5,990 nucleotides of DNA from Saprospiraceae bacterium (GCA_015494245.1 WGBN01000011.1:1-5990); one strand, 5' to 3'. Counted from the stretch's first letter, positions 1 through 5,990 are shown. Numbers and translations are program-made. Notes: generated by a model not told the origin, from the sequence alone.

Positions 1-645
1 GACAAACAGTGGTATCACCAATACGTGGGTGAAGAGGTCAATGCTCGCGCTGCCCATACGCCCGCTTTTCTCACAGACCTGGCTTACTTGCTTCGCGCCT
101 TTATAGATGTGTATGAATACACTCAGCAATTGAGCTGGCTGGAGGATGCTTCCGACTTGGCGACGTATGTTATAAAACATTTCTACGACGAAGAGAGGAA
201 GCGGTTTTACCTTACGGCCGAAGCCGGAGACGATCTCATCCTGCGTCCGGTCGAAGATCGGGATAGCGAGACGCCTTCGGGCGCTGCTTATGTGACGGAT
301 GCTCTGTTTTACCTCGCTCACGCGCTGGGTATAGAGCGTTTTGGCGAACTTGCCCGGGAAGCTTTGGAAGCCCATGTGCCCCGCTTGTCGGAACATCCGC
401 TTGCCTGGTCGGCCTGGGCGACAGTTTTGCTGGCCGAGCAGGAGGGGCGAAATGAATGGATCCTTGTGGGCCCCAATGCCGGTGTTCATGCGCGTCAATG
501 GCTGCAAAAGTACCTGCCCCTGCGCATCTTCATGAGTACTGAGCAGCCCTCGGACTTACCTCTCTTTAGAGATCGCTTTCAGCCGGGGAAGACCCTGCTG
601 TACCATTGTCACCATTTTAGCTGCGATCCACCCATAGCGCTTTAG
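1..645 (+). CDS. C-terminal part of YyaL/SPATA20-family protein (thioredoxin-like plus six-hairpin barrel), 5' end outside window
   Basis: The frame is open from the first base and ends at TAG 643-645, giving 214 visible residues; the start lies upstream. Residues 19-45 (HTPAFLTDLAYLLRAFIDVY and following) and the PSG motif at 92-94, preceded by LRPVEDRDSET, match the alpha/alpha-barrel half of the YyaL/SPATA20 (DUF255) family. The final CHHFSC (203-208) followed by DPPIAL resembles the C-x(n)-C-xxP ending usual there. Family members are typically near 680-700 residues, with an N-terminal thioredoxin-like domain followed by the barrel, so roughly the last third is seen. The biochemical role is not established; the barrel resembles sugar epimerases and glycosidases. 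No signal peptide can be assessed. It is separated by 141 bp from the next gene and shows no functional link to it. An N-acylglucosamine 2-epimerase-like protein is the main alternative, but the terminal Cys-rich motif favours YyaL. Confidence 0.85.
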   Translation, partial: DKQWYHQYVGEEVNARAAHTPAFLTDLAYLLRAFIDVYEYTQQLSWLEDASDLATYVIKHFYDEERKRFYLTAEAGDDLILRPVEDRDSETPSGAAYVTDALFYLAHALGIERFGELAREALEAHVPRLSEHPLAWSAWATVLLAEQEGRNEWILVGPNAGVHARQWLQKYLPLRIFMSTEQPSDLPLFRDRFQPGKTLLYHCHHFSCDPPIAL

Positions 646-786
646 ACCGAACATTTTTTCCATTCAGGCCGTTGATGCTTGAAAGGGACATCTCTGCCAT
701 TTTTCGTACTGTGAGAAAGCACGTAACCATTTGCTGACAAGGAAAGCCTTGCCGGCAATATGAGATTTGCCCAAAACTGATTGCTT
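646..786. other. Intergenic region between the yyaL-like gene and the porP/sprF-like gene
   Basis: This 141-bp spacer has no convincing gene, terminator or consensus promoter. Two small overlapping symmetries are present: a 5-bp hairpin, caagg(738-742)/ccttg(747-751), with a 4-base loop, and the 10-bp palindrome TTGCCGGCAA at 749-758. A T-run at 653-658 follows the upstream gene but has no stem before it. A TTTG at 766-769 sits 17 bases before the ATG but lacks the TAnn part of the Bacteroidota -7 element. A promoter for the downstream gene is expected here but cannot be pinned down. Confidence 0.5.
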
Positions 787-888
787 ATGTTCGAAAATTT
801 ACCCCGTCCGGCCCGGAGTGGCTGGTGCTGTATAAAACCTTTTTTCGGCTTTGCTTTGCTTCTGCTTGCTTCTGTGCATGCTTTGGGG
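787..888 (+). other. Signal peptide of the PorP/SprF-family protein
   Basis: The 34-residue leader has a basic n-region, a hydrophobic core of about 14 residues and Ala(-3)/Gly(-1) before Gln35. It is somewhat long for a Sec signal, which leaves room for a start downstream of the ATG; no in-frame ATG exists before the conserved mature block, however. Confidence 0.75.
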
Positions 889-1926
889 CAGGACCCTTCT
901 TTCTCGCAGTTTTACGCCAACCGCACTTACCTGAATCCCGCCCTCACCGGCTTGCAGGAAGGCACTTCCATAGCTCTGGCCAGCCGCATGCAGTGGGTGA
1001 GCATAGACAAGGGCTTTCGCACTTACGATTTTGCCTTAGAGCAGCAGTTCCCCTTTTTGGGCGTTGGTCTCGGCCTGCAATTTACGCGGGATGAGGAGCT
1101 GTTTGCGGGCTTCAATACCCAGCAGTTGGGTTTTTTGTTTAGCTATACCATAGGCGGTGCGCATCACAATTTGCACTTCGGCATGAAGACCGGCCTGGTG
1201 CAGCAATCCATTGATTGGGACAAGCTCATTTTCTCGGGTCAGCTCGATCCGGTGTACGGTCTGGTGTCGGGGCAGTTGCTGACACCGGCTACGGACAAGG
1301 TCTCTTACGGCGATCTCGACTTCGGCGCTGCCTGGCGCTGGGATATGAACAGCCGCAACCAGGACAGGGGCCTGATGATGGGCTTTAGTCTGCACCACCT
1401 GCCTTGGCTGTTCAGCAAATCGGCCAAAGGAAACAGTTCTTTTTTAAATGGCGACGCCAGTCCGGCGCCCCGTCTTACCCTGCATGCGGCCGTGCGTTTG
1501 CCGGCGAGTTTGTTGCGGCAGGGCAAGCAAGGCGTTTTGTATTGGATGCCCGTTTTTAAGTGGGATGTGCAATCGTACAAGCTGCTGAAATTGGACGAGA
1601 GCGTGATGGTAACCACAGCGGGCATCAATCTGTTCGTAGAGCAGTTTTATGCAGGTGTTATGTATCAGAATCGGGCTCTTACGCCCAATGCACGACATAC
1701 CGACGCCCTTATCTTTACGGTAGGGGGCTATTCCCTGAGGCGTAAAAGCGATGTGGAGCCACGCTTTTTCATTGGGCTTAGCGCCGATTTCAACCTTACG
1801 GGTCTGAGCCTGAGTTCCGGTCAGGTTTATGAGGTGCAAATGCGATACGTCTTTGACGGCCTGCTCAGGGCAAACGGAAAACGAAGGAACAGAAACAGGG
1901 TGAAGTGCCCTACTTTTGGCTTGTGA
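787..1926 (+). CDS. Type IX secretion system membrane protein, PorP/SprF family
   Basis: This is a predicted outer-membrane beta-barrel protein of 379 residues. Residues 1-34 form a signal peptide with a long basic n-region (R7, R10, K17), a hydrophobic core FFGFALLLLASVHA at 19-32 and a likely cleavage site ALG|QD at 34/35. The mature N-terminus, QDPSFSQFYANRTYLNPALTG (35-55), is the diagnostic opening block of the PorP/SprF family. The rest alternates aromatic, Gly-rich amphipathic strands such as LGVGLGLQF, with a final strand YEVQMRYVF. A basic tail of about 20 residues ending KCPTFGL follows. The ATG at 787 is chosen over a TTG at 781 because no ribosome binding site supports either and ATG already gives a full signal peptide. 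In Flavobacterium johnsoniae, SprF is needed for surface export of the adhesin SprB, and Porphyromonas PorP belongs to the T9SS machinery. Here the gene stands 113 bp before a giant PKD protein, so it is probably a cargo-dedicated SprF paralogue rather than core PorP. Most relatives are about 300-340 residues; the extra length is in the leader and tail. Confidence 0.9.
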   Translation: MFENLPRPARSGWCCIKPFFGFALLLLASVHALGQDPSFSQFYANRTYLNPALTGLQEGTSIALASRMQWVSIDKGFRTYDFALEQQFPFLGVGLGLQFTRDEELFAGFNTQQLGFLFSYTIGGAHHNLHFGMKTGLVQQSIDWDKLIFSGQLDPVYGLVSGQLLTPATDKVSYGDLDFGAAWRWDMNSRNQDRGLMMGFSLHHLPWLFSKSAKGNSSFLNGDASPAPRLTLHAAVRLPASLLRQGKQGVLYWMPVFKWDVQSYKLLKLDESVMVTTAGINLFVEQFYAGVMYQNRALTPNARHTDALIFTVGGYSLRRKSDVEPRFFIGLSADFNLTGLSLSSGQVYEVQMRYVFDGLLRANGKRRNRNRVKCPTFGL

Positions 1927-1947
1927 GAGCTTATATTCAGCGTGAAT

Positions 1948-1977
1948 TGGTTTGAGCGGCTTGTACTGCTCAAACCA
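1948..1977 (+). repeat. Inverted repeat: perfect 10-bp stem, 10-nt loop, after the porP/sprF-like stop
   Basis: TGGTTTGAGC (1948-1957) is exactly complementary to GCTCAAACCA (1968-1977). It starts 21 bases after the stop codon. No T-tract follows on either strand, so it is not a classical intrinsic terminator. It could be an mRNA 3'-end stabiliser, a weak or factor-dependent terminator or part of an attenuator between the two genes. Confidence 0.7.
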
Positions 1978-1985
1978 CAAAATCA

Positions 1986-2022
1986 GAAAGCTTGGCTTTC
2001 CCAAACTGCCTCGGTTTGGGAA
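1986..2022 (+). repeat. Overlapping hairpins just upstream of the giant PKD gene
   Basis: The stronger hairpin pairs TTCCCAAAC (1998-2006) with GTTTGGGAA (2014-2022), a perfect 9-bp stem with a 7-nt loop, ending 17 bases before the ATG at 2040. A smaller hairpin, GAAAGC (1986-1991)/GCTTTC (1995-2000) with a 3-nt loop, shares bases 1998-2000 with it, so the two cannot form fully together. In addition, CAAACC at 1971-1976 in the upstream inverted repeat can pair with GGTTTG at 2013-2018. No poly-T follows. The position in the 5' leader allows a role in translation or attenuation of the large gene, but this is inference from base pairing only. Confidence 0.6.
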
Positions 2023-2039
2023 TCACTAAAAACGGGGAA

Positions 2040-2108
2040 ATGAAAAAACTTTACACCTTCTTTGCGTTTTGGTTATGCTCCCTTGCCGGGCTGAATGTTT
2101 TGACGGCT
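2040..2108 (+). other. Signal peptide of the giant PKD protein
   Basis: Residues 1-23 have a short KK n-region, a hydrophobic core (LYTFFAFWLCSLAGLNVL) and Ala at -1 before Gln24. Cys25 follows directly, but Q24 before it breaks the lipobox rule, so cleavage by signal peptidase I rather than lipoprotein processing is expected. Confidence 0.85.
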
Positions 2109-5100
2109 CAATGTGCCATGAACGTGAGCGACTTGACTCCCTGTGCCGGAGCGGAGGTGCAGTTTTCGGTGGTCATGCCCCAGGCGGGGAGCACCTATAC
2201 CTGGGATTTTGACGGCGACGGCCAGGCCGACAGCACGGGGACGGATGTGAGTTTTGCCTTTCCCCTTTCTCAACAGACCCAGACCTATGAGGTAACTTTG
2301 TTTGAAAATGGCCTGGCTTGCAGCAGTCAGAGCCTTGAGGTGCAAGCCAGTCCGGATGTGGCAGTGGGGTTGGTGGGCTTGGATGCCACCCTTTCGGGAA
2401 ATGCCATCAATGCGTGCAACAACGTGGATTTTCTGCATCTGACGTTTTTCAACGCTTCACAAAGCGTGGACAGCACTGCGGGCTATACCATCATCTGGGG
2501 AGACGGCAGCGCTCCGGAATATTATCCGGTGGAGGCTTTTTCAGGCAGTGATACCATTGGTCATACTTATTTGGAGCACGGATATTTCACCATTTACATC
2601 ACGGCAGAAGGTACCAATGGCTGTGTTTTTACCCAGCCCTATATCCTTTACAATGGAGGAAACCCCTCGGTGGGCTTGTCGAATCCCGGCAATACCGTAG
2701 GTCTTTGCGTGCCGGCTACGGTCAGCTTTCCCATTACGGATGTGGAGAACAACCCGCCGGGCACGGAATACACCTTGTATCTGAACGGCATGGAAATTGC
2801 GCATTACAGCCAGGACAGCCTGCCGTCTGAATTTGTCTATACCTTTGAAGAGCCCTCTTGTGGCTGGGTAACCAGTACCGGCAATTATCAGGATGCCTTT
2901 GACATCAGCATCGTAGCTTCCAATCCCTGTGCTTCTTCTACGGCTACCATTGAGCCGATTTCTGTGAGTGCGCCGCCCGAAATGATGATTCAGGTCAATG
3001 GGGGCGGCGGGGCTGTCGCCTGCAGCGGAGCAATTACGACCATCACCAATGCCACCGTGAATTACAACCAGATCGTCAATCAGGAATGTTTGGATGTGCT
3101 CAACCCCACCTGGACTGTTCTCGGCGGCACAGAGGGTACGGATTGGGTTTTGGAGGGCGGCAACCTGTATGGTTCGCAGAGCATTGATGTAAACTTTATC
3201 ACCCCCGGGGTTTATACCGTGGAGATGACCTTTGCCACGCTTTCCTGTGGTGAGTTTACGGATAGTGTGGAGATCGAAGTGCTGAGCGGTCCGCCCCTTT
3301 CCGGCGGGCCAAATCTGAGCTTAGACAGCCTCTCCGGCAGCGGTGGTGGAGGTTGCCTTCCCATCGTCCTGGATTTGACCTTGCCTTCAACGGATTCCAC
3401 AGCCGATTACCAGTGGCAGATTACGCCTGCAGAGGGCTGGAATTGGGTGAGCGGCTCGGACAGCACGGGCAGCATCAGCATAGAATTTGTGGAGGGCGGC
3501 ACTTACGACTTCAGCCTGACGGCTTCCAACGCCTGTGCCGAAGTTTCCTGGGACACCACCTTGCTCATTCAGGGGCCGCCGCGCATTACGCTTTCTCCCT
3601 TGCCGGATTTTTGCGCTTCAGCCGTTTTGAATTTTGATGCGAGCATGGTGTCGGTTTTGCTCAACAGCGATTCTCTGGATTTTCTTTCCTGGTCTTTTCC
3701 GGGGGGGCAGCCTTCGAGTTCGACCGATTTATATCCTTCGGGCATTGTCTATGACCAGCCCGGGCAGTACGAGGTGCAACTCATTGCAGGCAACAGTTGT
3801 GGGCAGGATACCGCTACAGCTTCTTTTGTGGTGCAGGATTTGATCAGCCTGACGCCGCCTCCGGCCTCTTCGGTCTGTGATGGGGATACCTATTTGGCTT
3901 TGCCCGATATTTCGCCTGCCGGCGGCCAATGGTGGGGGCCGGGTTTGGTGAATGGAGACCACTTTAATCCATCTTCTGTGGGGGCAGGCACTTACACCTT
4001 GTATTACAGCTATGGCATTGAGAGCTGTGCCGATACCACGAGTTGGGAAGTCGTCGTAAATCAGGGCCCACAGGTACAGACGGGCAATGACCTCGTGTTG
4101 TGCATCTCGGACGATCCCGTTTTGCTTTCGGCTACGCCCGCGGGCGGTCAGTGGACGTTCCCTCCGGATGCCGTTATGGACGGCCTGGCCTTTTTGCCGG
4201 AAGCTTCTGGTGAAGGGCTGTACGAGTTTGTCTATACTTTGACGGATGCCCAGTCTTGTACGGCCAGAGACAGCCTGCGCATCCAGGTAGCGGGCAATGT
4301 GCAAATAGATTTTACAGCTGAGAGTGAAGTGTGTGAAAACGTGGAAATTTCTTTTGAAGCTGCTACCGACAGCCTTCCCCTGATTTGGGATTTTGGCGAT
4401 GGACAGACGGCTCAGGGGGTGAATGTGGTACATACTTATGCCCAGGCCGGCACTTATACCGTAAGTCTCACGCCCTCCGATCCGAATTTGACCTGCCTGC
4501 TTCCTTCCTCACAGCAGGTAGAAGTCTTGCCTCAGCCACAGCCGCAATTGAACTTGAGCGTGCAAAGCGGTTGCGAGCCCTTGGATGTTTCCTTTCAAAA
4601 TGCAGGCTCCATAGCCGTCGAAAACTGGCAATGGGATTTTGGCAACGGCCTGACTTTCAACGGCCCCCAACCGCCGGCTTATCTGACGTATGAAAGCGTG
4701 GAAAACGACACCACTTCGTATGTGGTTACGCTGGTGGGCAGCAATAGCTGCGGGCAAGCACAGGTCTCTCAGACCCTGACGGTCTATCCCTTGCCGGTGG
4801 CCGATTTTGCCATGGCCTTGGATACCGGTTGCGCCAGCGTGTCGGTGGAGTTTCTCGATGCCTCTTACGGCAGCCCGCAAAACTGGCAATGGGACTTTGG
4901 GGATGGAAGCATGTATGCGGGCCCGCAGCCACCGGTACAACTCTTTGAGGGAGATACCATACCGGTAACTTATACCGTAAACCTGACAGTCAGCAATGCC
5001 TGCGGGAGCGATGAGGCCTCGGAACAGTTCACGGTTTATCCAGAAGAGGTAGAGGCTTTTTTCAACCTCAGCAACCAGCAGGGCTGTGCGCCCTTTACGG

Positions 5101-5990
5101 TGGAGTTGCAGGACTTTAGCACGCCGGGTACGGTGGTGAGCTGGGAGTTTAGCGATGGCGGCACGGCCCAGGGGCCGCAGGTCTCTCACACTTTTGCAGA
5201 GCCGGGCGTTTACGGCATCTGGCTTTTTGCGACCAATGCCTGTGCAGCTGATAGCACTTATGCGGAAATTACAGTTTTGGATTCGCCCGATCTGGCCTTT
5301 GCCGCTCAGCAGCCCGCCTGTGCGGGGCAGTCGGTCTTGTTCGAGAACCTCTCCCAAAATGCCGTAGGCTCTTATTTCGTCTTTCCCAATGGAGACACTA
5401 CTTATGCAAATAATCCCTATTATACCTTTGAAGTTCCGGGAACCTATGAGGTCTGGTTGTACGCACAGCATCCCCTCACCGGCTGCGAGGCCGGTTTGAG
5501 TCAGTTTGTGAGCGTTCACGATTTGCCGGAGCCGCAGTTTTCCGCAGATGTGCAAGAGGGCTGTGTGCCTTTGCAAGTGCAATTCATCAATCAGAGCCAG
5601 GGAGCCGATTTCTACCAGTGGCATTTTGGCGATGGTGCGGTTTCCGTACAAGATCAGCCCTCCTATACTTATACCGAAGCGGGGCAGTATCCCGTGTCTT
5701 TGGTGGCGATTAGCACCGAGGGCTGTGCGGATACGCTCTTGAACATGACTGTAGATGCCTGGCCGCGTCCGCAGTCCGATTTTGATTTGGTGTATGATGA
5801 AAGCGCCTGTGGTTTGCCGCTTTCTGTTCAGGCGTTTGATCTTTCCTCCGGCAGCGATGCCTATACCTGGACGCTTGATGGGCAATTTATTTCTTCTCAG
5901 CCTTCACCTGTTTTTGACATTGATTTTACAGGTGTTCATCAGGTGATGTTGGAAGTCTCCAATATTTATGGATGCAGCGATGTGCATAGC
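2040..5990 (+). CDS. Giant secreted multi-PKD/Ig-like domain protein, probable T9SS-exported surface adhesin (3' end outside window)
   Basis: The ATG at 2040 opens a frame with no stop to the window end, giving 1317 residues so far. Residues 1-23 are a Sec signal peptide (MKKLYTFFAFWLCSLAG, cleavage near LTA|QC). About 15 beta-sandwich modules of 75-100 residues follow. PKD core motifs are W55-DFDGDG, W153-GDG, W783-DFGDG, W865-DFGNG, W951-DFGDG, W1035-EFSDGG and W1194-HFGDG. They are often followed by an HTY/HTF...G-x-Y-x-V strand, for example H798. Modules around 613-663 and 688-740 instead carry a GGQW motif (628-631 and 702-705) typical of Ig-like repeats in Bacteroidota surface proteins. 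Each module has a Cys pair. PKD arrays make extended extracellular stalks or adhesive fibres. The upstream porP/sprF-like gene suggests T9SS export with a type B C-terminal sorting domain, which would lie beyond 5990. Translation starts in an A-rich context (aaaaacggggaaATG) without a clear Shine-Dalgarno. The ligand is unknown. A polysaccharide-binding or enzymatic domain further downstream cannot be excluded. Confidence 0.9.
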   Translation, partial: MKKLYTFFAFWLCSLAGLNVLTAQCAMNVSDLTPCAGAEVQFSVVMPQAGSTYTWDFDGDGQADSTGTDVSFAFPLSQQTQTYEVTLFENGLACSSQSLEVQASPDVAVGLVGLDATLSGNAINACNNVDFLHLTFFNASQSVDSTAGYTIIWGDGSAPEYYPVEAFSGSDTIGHTYLEHGYFTIYITAEGTNGCVFTQPYILYNGGNPSVGLSNPGNTVGLCVPATVSFPITDVENNPPGTEYTLYLNGMEIAHYSQDSLPSEFVYTFEEPSCGWVTSTGNYQDAFDISIVASNPCASSTATIEPISVSAPPEMMIQVNGGGGAVACSGAITTITNATVNYNQIVNQECLDVLNPTWTVLGGTEGTDWVLEGGNLYGSQSIDVNFITPGVYTVEMTFATLSCGEFTDSVEIEVLSGPPLSGGPNLSLDSLSGSGGGGCLPIVLDLTLPSTDSTADYQWQITPAEGWNWVSGSDSTGSISIEFVEGGTYDFSLTASNACAEVSWDTTLLIQGPPRITLSPLPDFCASAVLNFDASMVSVLLNSDSLDFLSWSFPGGQPSSSTDLYPSGIVYDQPGQYEVQLIAGNSCGQDTATASFVVQDLISLTPPPASSVCDGDTYLALPDISPAGGQWWGPGLVNGDHFNPSSVGAGTYTLYYSYGIESCADTTSWEVVVNQGPQVQTGNDLVLCISDDPVLLSATPAGGQWTFPPDAVMDGLAFLPEASGEGLYEFVYTLTDAQSCTARDSLRIQVAGNVQIDFTAESEVCENVEISFEAATDSLPLIWDFGDGQTAQGVNVVHTYAQAGTYTVSLTPSDPNLTCLLPSSQQVEVLPQPQPQLNLSVQSGCEPLDVSFQNAGSIAVENWQWDFGNGLTFNGPQPPAYLTYESVENDTTSYVVTLVGSNSCGQAQVSQTLTVYPLPVADFAMALDTGCASVSVEFLDASYGSPQNWQWDFGDGSMYAGPQPPVQLFEGDTIPVTYTVNLTVSNACGSDEASEQFTVYPEEVEAFFNLSNQQGCAPFTVELQDFSTPGTVVSWEFSDGGTAQGPQVSHTFAEPGVYGIWLFATNACAADSTYAEITVLDSPDLAFAAQQPACAGQSVLFENLSQNAVGSYFVFPNGDTTYANNPYYTFEVPGTYEVWLYAQHPLTGCEAGLSQFVSVHDLPEPQFSADVQEGCVPLQVQFINQSQGADFYQWHFGDGAVSVQDQPSYTYTEAGQYPVSLVAISTEGCADTLLNMTVDAWPRPQSDFDLVYDESACGLPLSVQAFDLSSGSDAYTWTLDGQFISSQPSPVFDIDFTGVHQVMLEVSNIYGCSDVHS
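2142..3837 (+). repeat. N-terminal block of six divergent PKD/Ig-like modules in the giant protein
   Basis: Six modules can be framed by cysteine pairs C35/C94, C126/C195, C223/C297, C328/C403, C439/C499 and C525/C587. Only the first two keep recognisable PKD cores (WDFDGDG at 55-61, WGDG at 153-156 with HTYLEHG at 175-181). The others show just the central Trp (W358, W459, W551) and a closing G-x-Y-x-V/F strand such as GVYTVEM, GTYDFSL and GQYEVQL. Gly-rich stretches at 321-324 and 435-438 lie immediately before modules 4 and 5 and may be flexible linkers. Domain boundaries are approximate. Confidence 0.65.
3876..4259 (+). repeat. Two GGQW-type Ig-like modules inside the PKD array
   Basis: Residues 613-663 and 688-740 share the plan C...(10-14 residues)-PAGGQW...(about 20)-G-x-Y-x-(F/L)-x-Y...C. 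The first reads PAGGQWWGPG (626-635) then GAGTYTLYYSY; the second reads PAGGQW (700-705) then GEGLYEFVYTL. This layout is common in repeat modules of Bacteroidota gliding and T9SS-associated proteins and lacks the WDFGDG core of PKD domains. They separate the divergent N-terminal block from the canonical PKD block. Confidence 0.7.
4317..5990 (+). repeat. Tandem array of seven PKD modules, period about 80-86 residues, running off the window
   Basis: Modules start with a D/S/A-F strand, then (G)C-x-P-x-x-V-x-F, then a W-x-F-G-D-G core, a Y-x-V-x-L strand, a second Cys and a T-V-x-P linker. First cysteines fall at 765, 845, 931, 1016, 1094, 1175 and 1257, which gives spacings of 80, 86, 85, 78, 81 and 82 residues. 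Cores are at W783, W865, W951, W1035, W1194 and a weakened W1277-TLDG. The module at 1094-1149 has lost the Trp and reads YFVFPNGD. Modules at 845 and 931 are most alike, including WQWDFG and GPQPP. The last module reaches the final codon, so the array may continue. Confidence 0.85.

Noticed and set aside
730..769. Possible Bacteroidota-type promoter (TTTG at 730-733; GAGATTTG at 762-769) before the PorP/SprF-like gene
   Set aside because: The -7 element lacks the TA of TAnnTTTG and the spacing of about 28 bases is too long, so the match is no better than chance.
1948..1977. Rho-independent terminator after the PorP/SprF-like gene
   Set aside because: The stem is perfect, but no T-rich tract follows on either strand, so it is listed only as an inverted repeat.
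1444..2004. A 186-codon minus-strand frame covering the end of the PorP/SprF-like gene and the spacer
   Set aside because: It is antisense to a clear family member, has no recognisable protein features, and its start falls inside the palindromic spacer.
1992..2018. Possible promoter TTG(1992-1994)...TCGGTTTG(2011-2018) before the giant gene
   Set aside because: It has one mismatch in the -7 element and short spacing, and the TTTG is part of a perfect hairpin arm that explains it as well.
2040..2114. Lipoprotein signal because Cys25 follows the signal sequence
   Set aside because: The residues before it are L-T-A-Q; glutamine at -1 does not fit a lipobox, whereas A23|Q24 is a good signal peptidase I site.
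3729..4433. A 234-codon minus-strand open frame
   Set aside because: It lies entirely opposite the sense frame carrying the GGQW and WDFGDG modules, and its translation shows no domain or signal.
4509..5885. A 458-codon open frame on the minus strand, opposite the PKD array
   Set aside because: It is fully antisense to the well-supported PKD coding frame. The translation is low in recognisable motifs, rich in I/R/H/G and without a family signature. It is explained by the rarity of certain codons in the sense frame.

Overview
The window looks like a stretch of a Bacteroidota chromosome. Two things support this: a PorP/SprF-family outer-membrane gene, a family tied to the type IX secretion system (T9SS) and gliding found in that phylum, and directly after it a giant secreted protein built from tandem PKD/Ig-like modules. 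The fairly balanced base composition and the very large PKD protein would suit Saprospiria (Lewinella/Haliscomenobacter-like lineages), but that placement is inference. The start codons lack clear Shine-Dalgarno sequences, as is usual in this phylum. All three genes read on the + strand.

Layout: (1) 1-645 is the 3' end of a YyaL/SPATA20-type gene (thioredoxin-like plus alpha/alpha-barrel family), apparently unrelated to what follows. (2) 646-786 is a short intergenic region with only weak small palindromes. (3) 787-1926 is a complete PorP/SprF-family gene with a signal peptide and the family's N-terminal QDPxFSQFYANxxYLNPALTG block. (4) 1927-2039 is a 113-bp spacer with two strong hairpins and a third, smaller overlapping one. 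(5) 2040 to the window end is one uninterrupted reading frame of 1317 codons. It encodes a signal peptide followed by about 15 beta-sandwich modules of the PKD/Ig-like type, and its 3' end lies beyond the window.

The likely system is a T9SS cargo pair. The SprF-like outer-membrane protein would help export, or anchor at the surface, the giant adhesin-like protein encoded next to it, as SprF does for SprB in Flavobacterium johnsoniae. The expected type B (gliding-motility-associated) C-terminal sorting domain is not in view, so this link rests on gene order and family knowledge. The most striking sequence-level pattern is that every one of the 15 modules carries a cysteine near its first strand and another 50-75 residues later near its last strand. 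This suggests one disulfide staple per module along the fibre. No RNA genes, CRISPR arrays, insertion sequences or attachment sites were seen.
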